A stretch of DNA of 64,000 nt from Stenotrophomonas maltophilia. GTDB taxonomy: Bacteria > Pseudomonadota > Gammaproteobacteria > Xanthomonadales > Xanthomonadaceae. This document shows, one piece after another, positions 34,319 to 43,344 of this stretch (position 1 is its first letter; the number at the start of each line of letters is the position of its first letter). The notes beneath the pieces were generated by a model. It saw only the letters and a list, made by a program, of their open reading frames with translations. It was not told the origin of the DNA and did not search any database. The stretch is from assembly GCA_009912235.1 (NCBI GenBank), contig WNDS01000002.1, positions 496,001 to 560,000 of the forward strand. Reading direction: 5' to 3'. The position numbers and the translations under genes are program-made.

Positions 34319-36769
34319 AACGCAGCGAGGCGCTGCAGCGCCTGGACGCCTGGTTCGCAGGCCAGGGCTGGCGGCCACTGCCGTTCCAGCGTGCGATGTG
34401 GCGCCAGTACCTGGCCGGTGCGTCCGGCCTGCTGCATACCCCGACCGGCAGCGGCAAGACCCTGGCCATGTTCGGTGGCCCGCTGCTGCAGGCGCTGCTG
34501 CAGCCACCGCCCGCGCCACGGCGGGCCAGCGCGGTGCGCCCGCTGCAGGTGCTGTGGGTGACCCCGCTGCGGGCGCTGGCCAGGGACACCGCACGCGCCC
34601 TGCAGCGGGCCTGCGACGGGCTGGGCCTGGGCTGGCGCGTGGGCCTGCGCAGCGGCGATGCCAGCCAGCGCGACAAGCGGCAGGCACGCGAGGGCCGCGT
34701 GGACGTGCTGGTGACCACCCCCGAATCGCTGGCGCTGCTGTTGAGCTACCCCGACACCCTGCCGCGACTGCGTGCGCTGCGCTGCGTGGTGGTGGACGAA
34801 TGGCACGAACTGCTGGGCAACAAGCGCGGTGTGCTGCTGCAGTTGAACCTGGCGGTGCTGCGTGCCAATGCGCCGGCCCTGCAGCTGTGGGGCCTGTCGG
34901 CCACGCTGGGCAACCTGGCGCAGGCGCGCGCGGTGCTGCTGCCGCACCTGCCCGCCGCCACCGTGGTGGAAGGCGCGCGGCAACGCCCGGTGAAAGTGCG
35001 CAGCCTGCTGCCCGACGACGGCGAACGCTTCCCGTGGGCCGGGCACCTGGGCCTGGCCCAGCTGCCGCGCGTGCTGGGCGCACTGATGGCCGCGCGCAGC
35101 AGCCTGCTGTTCACCAATACCCGTGCGCAGGCCGAACTGTGGCACCAGGCGCTGGCGGCGGTATGCCCGGAGGATCCGCAGACGCTGGCGCTGCACCACG
35201 GCTCGCTGGACCCGGCACTGCGCCAGCAGGTGGAGGACGGCCTGCGCCACGGCGCGTTGCGCTGCGTGGTGGCCACCTCCAGCCTGGACCTGGGCGTGGA
35301 CTTCCCGGAAGTGGAACAGGTGCTGCAGCTGGGCAGCCCGAAGGGCGTGGCGCGGCTGCGCCAGCGTGCGGGCCGCGCGCCATCGGCCGGGCGCCAGTGG
35401 CGAGGTGCTGTGCGTGCCCAGCCATGCGCTGGAGCTGGCCGAATATGCCGCGGTGCGCCGTGCGCTGCAGGACGATGTGGTGGAAGCGCGCACGCCGCCG
35501 ACGCTGTCGCTGGACGTGCTGGCCCAGCATGCGGTCAGCCGCGCGCTGGCCGGCGGCTTCCAGGCCGATGCACTGCTGGCACAGGTGCGTGGAACGCATG
35601 CCTTTGCCGCGCTGCAGCCGGCGCAGTGGCAGGCCGTGCTCGACTTCATCGTGCAGGGCGGCCGTGCGCTGGCGCAGTATCCCGATTTCCACGAGGTCGT
35701 ACGCGATGCCGATGGCCTGTACCGCGTGCATGACCGCCGCCAGGCACTGCGCCACCGCCTGTCCATCGGCACCATCAGCAGCGATGGCAGCGTGCGCGTG
35801 CAGTTCATGCGCGGCGGCAGCCTGGGCGCGGCGGAAGAACAGTTCGCCGGCCGCCTGCGCCGTGGTGACCGCTTCCAGTTCGCCGGCCGCCTGCTGGAGC
35901 TGGTGCAGCTGCGCGACATGACCGCCTATGTGCGCGTGGCCCGCGGCGGAGCCGGTGTGGTGCCGCGCTGGCAGGGTGGGCAGCTGCCGCTGTCGATGCC
36001 ACTGGGGCGTGAGCTGGAGGCGGTGCTGTCCGGTGCCGATGACAGCGCCGAATCACGCTGGCTGGCGCCGCTGCTGGCATTGCAGGAGCAGCTGTCGGCA
36101 CGCCCTTCGCCCGGCCACCTGCTGGTGGAGGACGTGCGCCGCCGCGAGGGGCAGTTCCTGTTCGTCTATCCCTTCGCCGGCCGCCACGTGCACGAGGCGC
36201 TGGCGGCGCTGCTGGCACTGCGCTGCACGCGGCGCCAGCGCAACAGCATCGGCTATGCGGTGAACGACCACGGGCTGGTGCTCGCGCCGGCCACGCCGCT
36301 GGCGCTGGACGAGGACGACTGGCGCGCGCTGCTGGCCGAGGATGCGCTGCTGGATGACCTGCGCGAGGCGGTGAACCTGGGCGAACTGTCACGCCGCCAG
36401 TTCCGCGGCATCGCACGCGGGTCCGGCCTGCTGGTGCCGAGCCTGCCCGGCGGCACGCCCCGCTCGCTGCGCCAGCTGCAGGCGTCGGCAGGGCCGCTCT
36501 ACGACGTGCTGCGCGAACACGCCCCCGATCACCTGCTACTGGCGCTGGCCGAATACGAAGTGCTGCACGACGCGCTGGACCTGCCCGGCCTGCAACAGGT
36601 GCTTGCGCGCATCGGCACGCAGGCACTGGCGCTGCACGCGCCGGCCTCGCTGACACCGCTGGGTTTTCCGCTGTGGGCCGAACGTCTGCGCGGGCAGTTC
36701 AGCAACGAGGACTGGCGCACGCGCGTGCAGCGCGCCGCACAACAGCTGGAGCGCCGGCATGGACGCTGA
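34315..36769 (+). pseudogene. Ligase-associated Lhr-like DExH helicase, frameshifted in motif VI
   Basis: Expected ~818 residues. Frame one gives Walker A TPTGSGKTLAMF, motif II VVVDEWHELLG, motif III WGLSATLGNL, TNTRAQAEL and QLGSPKGVARLRQRAGR; then the frame is lost at a GCGCGC run (about 35372-35381) and the protein continues in another frame with RHRPGASGEVLCVPSHALELA to a stop at 36769. Adding back one GC dinucleotide restores it. Third gene of the operon; it overlaps the next by 11 bases. The lesion may be real or a base-call error. Confidence 0.85.
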
Positions 36770-37400
36770 CATCGCGCTGCGCCTGGGCGGCGAACCGGTG
36801 CGCCTGCTCGGCGAGCGCGCTCTGCTGTGGCCCGCCGGGCGCGCGTTATTGATTGCCGACCTGCACCTGGGCAAGGCCGATGTGTTCCGCCGTGCGGGCA
36901 TCGGGCTGCCCAGTGGAGGCACCCGTGACGACCTGCAGCGACTGCAGGCGCTGGTGCAGGCGCATGACTGCCAGGCGCTGTGGGTCCTCGGCGACGTGCT
37001 GCATGGCCCGGTTCACCGCGCGGCGTGGTACCAGCAGTGGCAGGCCTGGCGCGAGCAGAACGCAGACTTGGACGTGCATGTGGTGCGCGGCAACCACGAC
37101 CGCCAGCTGCCGCACGCCGGATTGCGCGTGCAGCTGCACGACGACACGCGGCTGGGGCCGTTCCTGCTGTGCCACGAACCGCGCACCTGCACGGATGCGC
37201 ACGTGCTGGCCGGCCATGTGCACCCACAGGTGGCGCTGCCGGCGCTGCGCCGGCGCTTTCCCGCCTTCTGGCTGCGCGAGGGATCGAGTGTGCTGCCGGC
37301 ATTCTCCGCGTTCACCGCCGGGGTGGTACCGGTCCTGCAGCGCGGCGAGCAGCTGGTGGCCTGCGTGCAGGGCGAAGCGATCGCCTTGCCGCCGGCCTGA
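36759..37400 (+). CDS. pdeM: Ligase-associated metallophosphoesterase
   Basis: 213 residues. Calcineurin-like motifs: LIADLHLGKADVF (D, H), LWVLGDVLHG (GD), VRGNHDRQ (GNHD) and LAGHVHPQVAL (GHVH). Overlaps the helicase gene by 11 bases and closes the four-gene repair unit; the partner of the DNA ligase. Homologues are manganese phosphodiesterases acting on small phosphate esters; DNA 3'-end processing has been proposed for the family. Confidence 0.9.
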   Translation: MDADIALRLGGEPVRLLGERALLWPAGRALLIADLHLGKADVFRRAGIGLPSGGTRDDLQRLQALVQAHDCQALWVLGDVLHGPVHRAAWYQQWQAWREQNADLDVHVVRGNHDRQLPHAGLRVQLHDDTRLGPFLLCHEPRTCTDAHVLAGHVHPQVALPALRRRFPAFWLREGSSVLPAFSAFTAGVVPVLQRGEQLVACVQGEAIALPPA

Positions 37401-37424
37401 AGCGGCCGACGTTGGCGGCGCGGC

Positions 37425-37694
37425 TCAGGCCGGGCGCGCAACCATGTCCGGCATCAGCCGGAAGCGGGGTCCTGCCGACTGCACGCGCCGGGGCAACGCC
37501 TGGATGGCGGCGAGCATTTCCTGCGCGCAGGTGCGGATGTAGCCGTGGTGTTCGGCGGCAGCATGGCTGATCAGGCTGCCGACATGGAACTCGAACACGT
37601 CCTCCAACACGTCGGGCTGGTCTTCGTGCAGCATCTGCAGCAAGCCACGCAGCTTGCAGATTTCCGATTCCAGCACCTCGGTCGAGAACAACAT
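37425..37694 (-). CDS. Conserved hypothetical protein, 89 residues
   Basis: Starts MLFSTEVLESEICKLRGLLQMLHEDQP with AGGAG upstream of ATG 37694. It has a leucine-rich helical N-terminal half, then HVGSLISHAAAEHHGYIRTCA and a basic C-terminus. I do not recognise a family. Convergent with the repair operon. No signal peptide. Confidence 0.65.
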   Translation of the reverse strand: MLFSTEVLESEICKLRGLLQMLHEDQPDVLEDVFEFHVGSLISHAAAEHHGYIRTCAQEMLAAIQALPRRVQSAGPRFRLMPDMVARPA

Positions 37695-37871
37695 AATGTA
37701 CTCCTTGCATCTGAACGGCTCACCCGAGCCAGAACGGGCGGCGCGCTGGCGCTGCCCCGGGCATGCGCGATGCAGGATCACGGTCTCATGTGGAGGGGGC
37801 GCTCGCCGTGCGCCTGCCCCCTTGTCGCACAGCAGGGGTGAGCCGACCGTCAATCCGGCTTAGCAATCCCT

Positions 37872-39029
37872 TCACGCCAGCGCCGGGGCTGCCGGCACGA
37901 CCGCGCTGTCGGCCAGGGCGGTGATGAAGTCATCGTGCAACGGCAGCGCACCGAACCAGCCGTGCTGGGTGCCACTGAGCACGCGCAGCATGTGGCCGCG
38001 CCCACCGGGCATGCGTCCCATCGGCCCCAGCAGCACATCGCGGGCCTTGGCCAAGGCGTCGCGGTCGGACTGGAACAGCGGCGTCAGCCAGCGGCTCCAG
38101 CGCTGGTAGACCGCCACATGCGCGCGGCGCTGCTGCTGGTAGGCCTGCATCGCCGCCTCGCTGTTGCCGTGGGCACGCAGCGCGTCACGCAACGCCAGGG
38201 CATCCAGCAGCGCCATGTTCACGCCCTGCCCCAGCTGCGGGCTCATCGCATGGGCGGCATCGCCGGCCAGCACCAGGCGGCCGCGGTGCCACTGGCGCAC
38301 CACCGCATCGCGGTACACCGCACGTGCCAGCTGGCCGGGCTGCTGCAGGTGCGCGAAGCGGCCCGATGCTTGTGGCCACAACGCGTGCAGCTCTTCCAGC
38401 CAACGCGGCAGCCCGATCATCCTGCGCGCGGCCACGTAGCGCTGCCGCAGCTCCTGCACGTGCGGCCAATCGCCAGCCGGCAGCAGGCACCACAGCGCGC
38501 CCCACGGGTACATGCGATCCAGCGCGATGCCGCCGGTACCTGCGCGCAGCGTCGAGGCCGCGCCATCGGCAGCCACCACACGGACATAAGGCCCGTGCAC
38601 GCGGCCGTCGCTGTCACGCAGCAGGCCGCGTTCGCTGTCCACCTCCACGATGGTAGTGCCCGCATGCAGCTGGGCCGCGTTGCCCCACGCCGCATCGAGC
38701 ACCGAAAACAGCGCGCCGCGTTGCATGCCCAGCCCGCACAGGCGCGCATCCAGGCCGGCATAGCCCATGTCCATCACCGTGCGTCCGCACGGCGTATCCC
38801 CGTGCAGGCGATGGACCGGCGCCGCGTGCGCGCGCACCGCATCGAGCAGGCCCATGCGCCACAGCACCTGCAGTCCACTGGGCTGCAGCAGGAACCCCGC
38901 ACCGACCGGGCCGGGCTCGGGCGCACGCTCGAACACCTCGACGATGTGATCGTCACGTGAAAACAGGATGGCCGATGCCTGGCCGGCGGTGCCGTAGCCG
39001 ATCACGGCGATGCGCAGTCGTTCCTTCAT
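37872..39029 (-). CDS. FAD-dependent monooxygenase (UbiH/NahG-like)
   Basis: 385 residues. N-terminal [17 protein letters not shown] is the FAD-binding GxGxx[32 protein letters not shown] is the GDAAH motif of aromatic hydroxylases. Starts at ATG 39029, and its 5' end lies within the extended frame of the upstream cold-shock gene. The substrate is unknown, probably an aromatic compound. Confidence 0.87.
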   Translation of the reverse strand: MKERLRIAVIGYGTAGQASAILFSRDDHIVEVFERAPEPGPVGAGFLLQPSGLQVLWRMGLLDAVRAHAAPVHRLHGDTPCGRTVMDMGYAGLDARLCGLGMQRGALFSVLDAAWGNAAQLHAGTTIVEVDSERGLLRDSDGRVHGPYVRVVAADGAASTLRAGTGGIALDRMYPWGALWCLLPAGDWPHVQELRQRYVAARRMIGLPRWLEELHALWPQASGRFAHLQQPGQLARAVYRDAVVRQWHRGRLVLAGDAAHAMSPQLGQGVNMALLDALALRDALRAHGNSEAAMQAYQQQRRAHVAVYQRWSRWLTPLFQSDRDALAKARDVLLGPMGRMPGGRGHMLRVLSGTQHGWFGALPLHDDFITALADSAVVPAAPALA

Positions 39030-39348
39030 GGCCCCATTGTGCCGCAGGAAGGTGGCGCGGCAGCGCTGCTGCGCCCCGGCAGCCCGCACGCGCGCAAAAA
39101 AACCCCGCCGTAGCGGGGTTTTCAACGCACTGGCGAGTGGACCACTCGGCCGGCGTGATGTTCGAAGCCTGGGCACCCTTCGGGCCATGGGTCACGTCAT
39201 AGCTGACGCGCTGGCCTTCCTGCAGGCTGCGGAAGCCCTTGGAATTGATGACGGAGAAGTGCGCGAACACGTCGGCGCTGCCGTCCTCCGGCGAAATAAA
39301 GCCAAATCCCTTGGCGTCGTTGAACCACTTGACGGTACCGTTCGGCAT
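38953..39348 (-). CDS. cspA: CspA-family cold-shock protein with lost stop codon
   Basis: The first ~68 residues are a complete [21 protein letters not shown] with RNP1 (KGFGFI) and VFAHFS with RNP2, ending QASNITPAE where family members stop. Here the frame continues as WSTRQC through the gene's own terminator hairpin, giving a 131-residue frame to 38953 that overlaps the monooxygenase gene. A single base change or loss at the GAGTGG after Pro-Ala would explain it. Most transcripts should end at the terminator, leaving a non-stop mRNA. Own promoter at 39408-39436. Confidence 0.85.
   Translation of the reverse strand: MPNGTVKWFNDAKGFGFISPEDGSADVFAHFSVINSKGFRSLQEGQRVSYDVTHGPKGAQASNITPAEWSTRQCVENPATAGFFCARAGCRGAAALPRHLPAAQWGHEGTTAHRRDRLRHRRPGIGHPVFT
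39102..39120 (-). terminator. Rho-independent terminator of the cold-shock gene
   Basis: AACCCCGC and GCGGGGTT around CGTA form an 8-bp stem; on the minus strand a run of seven T follows. It lies inside the extended reading frame of cspA. Confidence 0.88.
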
Positions 39349-39376
39349 GGTGATGCGAGACCTTTGCAAATGAATG

Positions 39377-39405
39377 GGTGGTGTACGCTCAACCAGCGCA
39401 CCACC
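39377..39405 (-). promoter_or_regulatory. Hairpin in the cold-shock gene 5' leader
   Basis: GGTGGTG (39377-39383) pairs with CACCACC (39399-39405), extended inside by CGCT/AGCG, in the ~50-base leader between the predicted start of transcription and the ATG at 39348. A folded leader is typical of cold-shock mRNAs; temperature control here is inferred. Confidence 0.45.
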
Positions 39406-39407
39406 GG

Positions 39408-39436
39408 AGTATGCAAAGACTGCCCCACGTTGACAA
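39408..39436 (-). promoter_or_regulatory. Promoter of the cold-shock gene
   Basis: On the minus strand TTGTCA (39431-39436), 17 bases, then CATACT (39408-39413). Starts right at the end of the mtnP gene. Confidence 0.6.
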
Positions 39437-40183
39437 TCACCCCCGTGCCAATTCGCCTACCAGTTCCGGCAATCCGTTGCTGGCGGCCTGCACGTTGGCC
39501 AGCACTTCGGCCATCTTGATCTCCTCGCCATCGCCGCAGCCGGCGGCCCAGTTGGCGATGATCGCCAGGCAGGCGTAGTCCAGGCCCAGTTCGCGCGCCA
39601 GTGCGGCTTCCGGCATGCCGGTCATGCCCACCAGGTCGCAGCCGTCGCGGCGCATGCGCGCGATCTCGGCGATGGTTTCCAGCCGCGGGCCCTGCGTGGC
39701 GCCGTAGCAGCCACCGTCGTGCACGGCCACGCCGGTCACCTTCGCCGCTGCCAGGATCCGGCTGCGCAGCACCGGCGTGTAGGGGTGGCCGAAGTCCACG
39801 TGCACCACGTCACTGCCTTCTTCTTCGCAGATGGTGCTGATGCGGCCCCAGGTGTAATCGATGATCTGGTCCGGGCAGGCCAGCACGCGCGGCCCGAACG
39901 CATCGGTGATGCCACCGACGGTGTTCAACGCCAGCACGCGCTGCGCACCGAGCTGCTGCAGCGCTGCAAGGTTGGCGCGGTAGTTCACCTTGTGCGGCGG
40001 CAGCGAATGGCCTTCGCCATGGCGGGCCAGGAACGCCGCGCGCTGGCCGAGCAGCGTGCCCACGCGCACCGGACCGGAGGGGCGGCCGAAGCGCGTTTCA
40101 ACGTCGTGGGTCTGCACGTCGTCCAGCGTGGCCAGGTTGTAGACACCGGTACCGCCGATCACGGCCAGGGCGATCTGTTGCAT
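39437..40183 (-). CDS. mtnP: S-methyl-5'-thioinosine/thioadenosine phosphorylase (PNP family)
   Basis: 248 residues. Motifs of the MTAP/PNP family: [15 protein letters not shown] (phosphate loop), [32 protein letters not shown] and [19 protein letters not shown]. Homologues in Pseudomonas and xanthomonads act on methylthioinosine, formed by deamination of methylthioadenosine in polyamine salvage; I cannot separate MTI from MTA specificity here. Last gene of the nagZ-hpt-mtnP unit, 86 bases after hpt. Confidence 0.87.
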   Translation of the reverse strand: MQQIALAVIGGTGVYNLATLDDVQTHDVETRFGRPSGPVRVGTLLGQRAAFLARHGEGHSLPPHKVNYRANLAALQQLGAQRVLALNTVGGITDAFGPRVLACPDQIIDYTWGRISTICEEEGSDVVHVDFGHPYTPVLRSRILAAAKVTGVAVHDGGCYGATQGPRLETIAEIARMRRDGCDLVGMTGMPEAALARELGLDYACLAIIANWAAGCGDGEEIKMAEVLANVQAASNGLPELVGELARG

Positions 40184-40269
40184 GGGAAACACTCCAAGAA
40201 AAGAACAACGCTGGCACCCTGGGGATGCCGGCGGCAGGGGCAACGCAGGCCGCAGGCGCGGCCGCGCGG

Positions 40270-40824
40270 TTATTCCTTCATCGCGTAGATGGCCGGCACG
40301 CAGCGCAGGCTTTTGTTGACGTCCATGCCGAAGCCGAACACGTAACGGTCCGGCAGTTCGATGCCGGCGTAGTCGGCCGCCACGTCCGGCAGCGCGCGGT
40401 CATGCTTCTTCACCGTCATCGCAGCGATGCGCACATCGGTGGCGCCCTGCTCCAGGCACCAGGTGCGCACGCCCTGCAGGGTGAAGCCTTCGTCCAGGAT
40501 GTCATCGACCAGCAGCACGCGGCGGCCGAACAGCGCGGTGGCCGGCTTGTGCTTCCAGACCAGGTCGCCGCCGGTGGTTTCATCGCGGTAGCGGGTGGCA
40601 TGCAGGTAATCGAACTGCACGTCCTGGCCGCGTGCGCCCAGTTCCAGCGCGAGCTGGCCGGCGAACGGCAGTGCGCCGTGCATGATCGACAGGAACAGCG
40701 GCACCTCGCCCTCGTAGTCGCGCGCGATGGCATCGGCGATGCCGGCGATGGCCTTGTCGATGGCGGGGCGGTCGACCAGCAGGTCAGCCTGGGCCAGGGC
40801 CTGGGAAATGGTGAGGTTGGGCAT
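40270..40824 (-). CDS. hpt: Hypoxanthine-guanine phosphoribosyltransferase
   Basis: 184 residues. PRPP-binding motif RRVLLVDDILDEGFTL and the N-terminal block LFLSIMHGALPFAGQLA are the HPRT signatures; VFGFGMDVNKSLRCVP near the end is typical. Recycles hypoxanthine and guanine to IMP and GMP. Its ATG overlaps the stop of nagZ by one base (TGATG), so it is translated in the same unit. Confidence 0.92.
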   Translation of the reverse strand: MPNLTISQALAQADLLVDRPAIDKAIAGIADAIARDYEGEVPLFLSIMHGALPFAGQLALELGARGQDVQFDYLHATRYRDETTGGDLVWKHKPATALFGRRVLLVDDILDEGFTLQGVRTWCLEQGATDVRIAAMTVKKHDRALPDVAADYAGIELPDRYVFGFGMDVNKSLRCVPAIYAMKE

Positions 40825-41831
40825 CAGACGGTTCTTCCAAGGGTATCAATCAGATGGGTACGGGTGTGGCCATGGCGGGCGTCGGCCAGCAGGCCGTCCC
40901 AGCCAAGCGCGCCGCGGCCGAGCAGGCCCAGCAGCGCAGCGGTGTTGAGCGGGCGGTCGTGCACGGCGTGCAGCGCTTCGTCGACCAGTTCGGGGTGGCA
41001 GACCAGCACCACATCGCAACCGGCGTCCAGGTGCGCGTGCACGCGGGCCGGCACGCCGCCGGCACTGTGCGAGGCGGCCATGCCGATGTCGTCGGAGAAC
41101 ACCACGCCACGGAAGCCAAGCTCGCCACGCAGGATGTCCTGGATCCAGCGCGGCGAGTAGCCGGCCGGTTCCGGTGCCACCTGCGGGTAGATCACGTGCG
41201 CCATCATCACCGCATCGGCACCGGCGGCAATGCCGGCGGCGAACGGCATCAGATCGTGCGCGCGCAGCTCGTCCAGCGCGCGCGGGTCGATCGCGGTGTC
41301 CACGTGGGTGTCTTCCAGCACGGTGCCGTGCCCGGGGAAATGCTTGAGGGTGGCGGCCATGCCCACGCTGTGCATGCCGCGCACGTAGGCGGCGGTGAAG
41401 GCGGCCACCACCTGCGGGTCTTCGCTGAAGGCGCGGTCACCAATGGCACGGTTGCCGCGCCCGAGGTCGACCACCGGCGCGAAACTCAGGTCCACGCCAC
41501 TGGCGCGCACTTCGCTGGCCATCAGCCAGGCGTGCTGTTCGGCAAGGGCCAGCGCCGCCTGCGGATCGCGCGCGTACTGCGCGCCGATCTCCTGCAGCGG
41601 CGGCAGCGCGCTGTAGCCTTCGCGGAAGCGCTGCACGCGGCCGCCTTCCTGGTCCACGCAGATCAGCTGCGGGCGCGGCGCGGCGGCGCGGATGGCGGCG
41701 GAGAGATCGCTGACCTGCTGGCGCGAGGCGAAGTTGCGCTTGAACAGCACCACCCCGGCCACCGCATCGTGCTGCAGCCAGTCGCGTTCCTGGGCGGTCA
41801 GTTCAGTGCCGGCAACGCCGATCAGCAGCAT
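40824..41831 (-). CDS. nagZ: Beta-N-acetylhexosaminidase NagZ
   Basis: 335 residues, GH3 family. Cleaves GlcNAc from anhydromuramyl peptides during cell wall recycling in the cytoplasm; in many gammaproteobacteria the product signals beta-lactamase induction. Motifs KHFPGHGTVLEDTHVD with its conserved His, LSFAPVVDLGRGNRAIGDRAF and the catalytic Asp region VVFSDDIGMAA. Upstream of hpt in one unit. Confidence 0.93.
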   Translation of the reverse strand: MLLIGVAGTELTAQERDWLQHDAVAGVVLFKRNFASRQQVSDLSAAIRAAAPRPQLICVDQEGGRVQRFREGYSALPPLQEIGAQYARDPQAALALAEQHAWLMASEVRASGVDLSFAPVVDLGRGNRAIGDRAFSEDPQVVAAFTAAYVRGMHSVGMAATLKHFPGHGTVLEDTHVDTAIDPRALDELRAHDLMPFAAGIAAGADAVMMAHVIYPQVAPEPAGYSPRWIQDILRGELGFRGVVFSDDIGMAASHSAGGVPARVHAHLDAGCDVVLVCHPELVDEALHAVHDRPLNTAALLGLLGRGALGWDGLLADARHGHTRTHLIDTLGRTV

Positions 41832-41923
41832 GGTCGATCTCCACTACGGGCGCCCGCATGGCGCAGTGCCGCATTGTCGCAGAACCGGCCGGCAGGCGCA
41901 GTGTCCCGTCGGAAATGCATCAT

Positions 41924-41984
41924 GGGGTCAGAGCCCCTGTGGGGATCTGACCCCGGGGTCGGACCCCATAGGGGCTCCGACCCC
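41924..41984. repeat. Two tandem GGGGTC hairpins, variant of the GGGGTCAGATCC family
   Basis: Hairpin one (41924-41954) has GGGGTCAG and CTGACCCC; hairpin two (41955-41984) has GGGGTCGGA and TCCGACCCC. They abut with no spacer between nagZ and the FrnE-like gene. Confidence 0.75.
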
Positions 41985-41991
41985 AGCCGGC

Positions 41992-42681
41992 TCAGACAGC
42001 GCAACCGTCTGGGCCGCAGGCCTCGTCACCGGCGGCGGCGGGTGCGCCCTGCTCGGCAGCGATCTGGCGCAGGGCCTGGGCGAAGGCTTCCGGCGGCTGT
42101 GCGCCGGAGATGGCCCAGCGGCCATCGATGACGAAGGTCGGCACCGAGGAAATGCCCAGTGCACGGGCCTGGGCCAGTTTCGCCTCGACCTCCGCCAGAC
42201 CACGGTCGGAGGCCAGCAGCTGCGTGATCTCGGCGCCATCCAGGCCACCGGCCACGCCGGCCTTCACCAGCACAGCCGTGTCGGCCAGGTTCTGACCGTG
42301 TTCGAAGTGGGCGCGGAACAGGGCCTCGCCCACCGCATCCTGCACGCCGTGTTCGCCGGCCAGCCACAGCACGCGGTGCGCAGGCAGCGTGGTCACCCGC
42401 ACCTGGCCCTGGCTGAAATCCATCGGCAGGCCTTCGGCGCGCGCAGTGGTCTGGATCTGGCCAAGCATCTGCTCGGTGCGCTCGGCACCGCCGAACTTGG
42501 CGGCGTAGGCCTGGCGCAGCGGCACCGGGGTGTCCCCGGCATCCGGGTCCAGCTGGAACGGCTGCCACTGGATCTCGAGTTCAGGCGCGTCGGCGCCCGG
42601 CAACTGCACACCCTGCTCGAATCGATGCTTGCCGATCCAGCACCAGGGGCAGACCACGTCGGAGTAGATATCGATCTTCAT
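41992..42681 (-). CDS. DsbA-family oxidoreductase, FrnE-like
   Basis: 229 residues. Thioredoxin-fold with CxxC in VVCPWCWIGKHRFEQ near the N-terminus, the alpha-helical insertion (AAKFGGAERTEQMLGQI) and SSVPTFVIDGRWAISGAQPPE, the cis-Pro region. No signal peptide, so cytosolic, as in FrnE/polyketide-related DsbA. ATG 42681; a GTG six bases upstream is possible. The tail CGPDGCAV adds two more Cys. Confidence 0.88.
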   Translation of the reverse strand: MKIDIYSDVVCPWCWIGKHRFEQGVQLPGADAPELEIQWQPFQLDPDAGDTPVPLRQAYAAKFGGAERTEQMLGQIQTTARAEGLPMDFSQGQVRVTTLPAHRVLWLAGEHGVQDAVGEALFRAHFEHGQNLADTAVLVKAGVAGGLDGAEITQLLASDRGLAEVEAKLAQARALGISSVPTFVIDGRWAISGAQPPEAFAQALRQIAAEQGAPAAAGDEACGPDGCAV

Positions 42682-42715
42682 CCGCACGACATGGGGACCG
42701 CTGCCACCGAAAAAA

Positions 42716-42758
42716 GGGGGCGTGGAGGATTGAACCCATCAATCCCCTGCGTGCCCCC
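42716..42758 (-). terminator. Terminator after the CYTH gene
   Basis: On the minus strand GGGGG...CCCCC closes a long imperfect stem (CAATCC/GGATTG inside), followed by six T. It ends transcription coming from the CYTH gene. Confidence 0.75.
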
Positions 42759-42766
42759 ATGGTGGT

Positions 42767-43252
42767 TCACCAGCGTGAATAGGGATGACTGGCCAGGGCG
42801 ACGTTGTAGTACCGCGTGTCGTCAGTCACTTCGGCACCGGCCCAGTCCGGCAGGCCGATGGCCTGGTCGGCGCTGTCCAGTTCGACTTCAGCCACCACCA
42901 GGCCGGCGTTGTCGCCGAGGAACTCGTCCACTTCCCAGGTCATGCCGGCGTGTTCGACCAGGTGGCGGCGCTTGTCGATCAGCCCGCCCACGCACAGGGC
43001 GAGCAGCTCCCGCGCGTCCTGGACCGGGATCGGGTAGTCGAACTCCTGGCGGGTGTGGCCGACGGTGCGCGATTTCAGGTTCAGCGCGGCGTGCTCGCCT
43101 TCGATGCGCACCCGCACCGAGGCGTTCTGGGTGCCGCGGTCGAGCGAGCCCATGTCGTTGATGTAGCCCTGCGCCATCGGAATGACACGGTGCGCGGCGG
43201 CCCGCCAGCGGTCGCTGGTGACCAGGAATTTGCGTTCGATTTCGATGCCCAT
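42767..43252 (-). CDS. CYTH-domain protein
   Basis: 161 residues. EIERKFLV is the ExExK signature of the CYTH (CyaB/thiamine triphosphatase) fold, and the rest shows alternating strands with Arg/Glu pairs (ASVRVRIEGEHAALNLKSR; VEVDEFLGDNAGLVVAEVELDS). Such proteins bind polyphosphate or nucleotide; some are inorganic triphosphatases. ATG 43252 gives MGIEIERKFLV. Confidence 0.88.
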   Translation of the reverse strand: MGIEIERKFLVTSDRWRAAAHRVIPMAQGYINDMGSLDRGTQNASVRVRIEGEHAALNLKSRTVGHTRQEFDYPIPVQDARELLALCVGGLIDKRRHLVEHAGMTWEVDEFLGDNAGLVVAEVELDSADQAIGLPDWAGAEVTDDTRYYNVALASHPYSRW

Positions 43253-43344
43253 GGTCACATTCTGCGCGATGGGCCGGGGCACGGCCAGCGTTGTCGCTGG
43301 CCGGCCTGCCGCGCGCCCGGCCAGGCGGCCGGGGCGGTGCGCAC

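Noticed and set aside
32237..35083. 948-codon frame opposite the ligase and helicase genes
   Set aside because: Arg/Pro/Ala-rich shadow of two recognised genes on the plus strand.
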